Shown: in pieces, positions 6,191 through 7,375 of the stretch
Layout: the number at the start of each line of letters is the position of its first letter
How positions within the stretch are numbered: position 1 is the first letter of the stretch
Position numbers and translations under genes: made by a program
Notes under the pieces: generated by a model
Database searches by the model: none
What the model was told of the DNA's origin: nothing
What the model saw: only the letters and a program-made list of their open reading frames with translations
Source: Peptococcaceae bacterium
Lineage (GTDB): Bacteria; Bacillota; Peptococcia; DRI-13; UBA5745
Reading direction: 5' to 3'
Assembly (NCBI GenBank): GCA_031264885.1
Contig: JAISDM010000222.1
Span: 1-7,375, forward strand
DNA: 7,375 bases

Positions 6191-6808
6191 ATGAAAACGG
6201 TTGATGTCTTAGGAAAACCCTGCCCTATCCCGGTCATTGAGGCGAAAAAAGCCCTGGCGGAGCAGGACGCGGACAGCGTGCTGGTCAAGGTAGACAACAT
6301 CGTAGCCGTGCAGAATCTTGAAAAAATGGCGAAGGGCTATGGATACGGCTTTGCCTATGCCGAAAGCGCCAAAGATGTCTATGATGTGACGATTCAAAGG
6401 AATGGGAAAAAACCGCCGGAAGCAAAGGCCGGAAGCCTCGAATCCGAGGCGCCCCAAAGCGGCGCGCCCTCCGGCGGGCTGGCCGTGGCCGTCGGCCGGG
6501 ATACGATGGGAGAAGGCGCGGAGGAACTGGGCAAAATACTCATCAAAGGCTTTATCTATTCCCTGACCGCGCTGCCGGCGCCTCCCAGATTTGTTATTTT
6601 CTTTAATTCCGGCGCGCGTTTAACGTCTGACGGCGCCAACACCGTCGAGGACCTCAAGAAGCTGGAAGGAATGGGAACAGAGGTTCTCACCTGCGGCACT
6701 TGCGTCAACTATTACGGGCTTCAAGATAAGCTGGCGGTCGGCGCCATCACCGATATGTACGGCATCACCGAAAGAATGGCCTCCGCCGGTACGGTGATCA
6801 ATATTTAA
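6191..6808 (+). CDS. yedF: Selenium metabolism protein YedF (TusA-like plus DsrE-like domains)
   Basis: A 205-residue two-domain protein. Residues 1-70 are a TusA/SirA-like domain with the signature GKPCPIPVIEAKKAL (Cys11 in CPxP), the position that carries a persulfide in TusA. A low-complexity linker (about 71-95) leads to a DsrE-like domain (97-205) with LTCGTCVNYYGL (Cys168, Cys171) near the end. Length and architecture fit the selenium_YedF family, which is known to occur with selD and the EF2568-type PLP enzyme and is thought to relay selenium; direct biochemistry is limited. ATG 6191 is preferred because AGGAG (6178-6182) sits 8 bases upstream; the in-frame GTG at 6182 overlaps that site. 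It is 23 bases after the selD stop and is the last gene of the block. Confidence 0.93.
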   Translation: MKTVDVLGKPCPIPVIEAKKALAEQDADSVLVKVDNIVAVQNLEKMAKGYGYGFAYAESAKDVYDVTIQRNGKKPPEAKAGSLESEAPQSGAPSGGLAVAVGRDTMGEGAEELGKILIKGFIYSLTALPAPPRFVIFFNSGARLTSDGANTVEDLKKLEGMGTEVLTCGTCVNYYGLQDKLAVGAITDMYGITERMASAGTVINI

Positions 6809-6819
6809 ACGGCGGCCAA

Positions 6820-7011
6820 GACGGGCGGCAGGATGCCGCCCCTATAGACGCATGTATCACTCAGCTGGCCTCCTTTCCGGACATTTGCAGCAGGATGCCG
6901 CCTCCAAAGACGCATCATTCACCTGACCCCTCCCTTTCCGGGCATTTGCGGCGTAATGCCGCCTCTACAACGCATCATTCGGATACCGTAGGGGCGGCAT
7001 TCTGCCGCCCG
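6820..7011. repeat. Expanded palindromic element with ~61-bp internal tandem repeats
   Basis: A left arm (6820-6844) and right arm (6989-7011) of the dispersed element enclose a 144-base interior in place of the usual 23. The interior is made of diverged tandem units of 61-62 bases: GCAGGATGCCGCC at 6828 and 6890 and GCGTAATGCCGCC at 6951, each followed by a GACGCAT- or ACGCATCATTC-like stretch; the first two also share a CCTTTCCGG-CATTTGC end. It begins 12 bases after the yedF stop. The first hairpin might protect the mRNA 3' end, but there is no T tract for intrinsic termination. Confidence 0.75.
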
Positions 7012-7036
7012 GACTCATGCGAAAACTATCATATCT

Positions 7037-7113
7037 TGTCATTCTGGGCTTGTCCCAGAATCCAGGTTCCTTGGTTTATCATTTTTGGATTCCGGGACAA
7101 GCCCAGAATGACA
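7037..7113. repeat. 28-bp inverted repeat, unrelated to the GGGCGGCA family
   Basis: Positions 7037-7064 and 7086-7113 are inverted repeats at 27 of 28 bases around a 21-base AT-rich spacer. The left arm is itself a hairpin (ATTCTGGG, CTTGT loop, CCCAGAAT; 7041-7061). The TGTCATTCTGGG...CCCAGAATCCA pattern recalls short palindromic repeats spread in many bacterial genomes. The open frames across it are not genes. Confidence 0.85.
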
Positions 7114-7143
7114 GGGTTGTAATTCGCAATTTGGAAATCCGGC

Positions 7144-7290
7144 GTCTTTTATTCCCCTCCAGGTTGGGACACGGGTTCAGCCAGCGCGTCTTCCGCCGCT
7201 TGGCTTCACCACGTGCCCGCCCCATCTCACCCTCCCTTCCACGGCCACTGGACGCGGGCGGGCTCGATGCCCAGGAGGGGAATGGAAAAA
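7144..7290. repeat. MITE-like segment with nested inverted repeats
   Basis: ATTCCCCTCC (7151-7160) pairs perfectly with GGAGGGGAAT (7274-7283), and the match extends imperfectly outward (TCTTTT against AAAAAGA). Inside, GCCCGCCC (7215-7222) pairs with GGGCGGGC (7256-7263). The segment has no coding features I recognise, and could fold as one long structured RNA or be a small non-autonomous element. Confidence 0.45.
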
Positions 7291-7312
7291 GATGGGCGCG
7301 TTTTCGGACGGA

Positions 7313-7375
7313 GACGGGCGGCAGGATGCCGCCCCTACGGATGCATGCATCATTCATCTGACCCTCCCTTTCCGG
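7313..7375. repeat. Palindromic element copy, left arm at window end
   Basis: A complete left arm (7313-7337) is followed by a GCATCATTC...CCTCCCTTTCCGG stretch (7347-7375) that matches the interior unit at 6912-6941. It is another expanded-type copy, cut by the window edge. Its upstream flank (TTTTCGGACGGAGACGGG) resembles the flanks of copies 1 and 2. Confidence 0.8.

Larger units (their letters stand above)
6809..7375. other. Gene-free repeat island downstream of the operon
   Basis: I see no supportable gene here on either strand. The region is filled by three kinds of repeat (the GGGCGGCA element, the 28-bp inverted repeat and a MITE-like segment). The tail motif seen after the other copies appears here in reverse orientation (ATTCGCAATTTGGA, 7122-7135). 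No clear intrinsic terminator follows yedF. Confidence 0.7.

Noticed and set aside
6895..7361. Short open frames in the downstream repeat island
   Set aside because: They run across three unrelated repeats, show the same repeat-derived peptides and have no recognisable domain.

Overview
The window looks like chromosome from a GC-rich anaerobic member of the Clostridia (Firmicutes). Evidence: oxygen-sensitive iron-sulfur enzymes of the 2-hydroxyacyl-CoA dehydratase/double-cubane family, a selenium cluster of the type known from Firmicutes, strong GGAGG ribosome sites, a TipAS-type MerR regulator, and many GC-rich palindromic repeats of the kind scattered in clostridial genomes. The taxonomic call is inference.

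Layout. (1) Positions 1-498 are the 3' end of a MerR/TipAS-type drug-sensing regulator, cut by the window edge. (2) Positions 499-1077 carry no gene. They hold two tandem 205-bp units plus a partial third, each containing a double-hairpin palindromic element. (3) A near-consensus sigma-A promoter (TTGACT, 17 bp, TATAAT) at 1078-1106 drives a six-gene, same-strand block at 1156-6808. In order: a double-cubane-cluster-type reductase (E. coli YjiM-like); a small DUF3343 (putative Se/S carrier) protein; its ATP-dependent activator (YjiL-like); a class V PLP enzyme of the cysteine desulfurase type; SelD with a second DUF3343 domain fused at its N-terminus; and YedF, a TusA-DsrE-like selenium protein. 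A palindromic element sits inside the block between genes 2 and 3. (4) Positions 6809-7375 have no gene and are a second repeat island: an expanded palindromic element with about 61-bp internal tandem repeats, a different 28-bp inverted repeat, a MITE-like inverted-repeat segment, and the start of another element.

How the genes may work together. The PLP enzyme would release sulfur or selenium from (seleno)cysteine, DUF3343 and YedF would pass the chalcogen through conserved cysteines, and SelD would make selenophosphate with ATP. The YjiM/YjiL-like pair would be an ATP-driven, very low-potential reductase. No SelA, SelB, tRNA-Sec, selenouridine synthase or molybdenum hydroxylase gene is visible, so the selenophosphate user is not shown here. 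The most interesting possibility is that the double-cubane enzyme itself is the client, or the reductant, of the selenium pathway. That is inference from gene order and the DUF3343-SelD fusion, not something the sequence proves.
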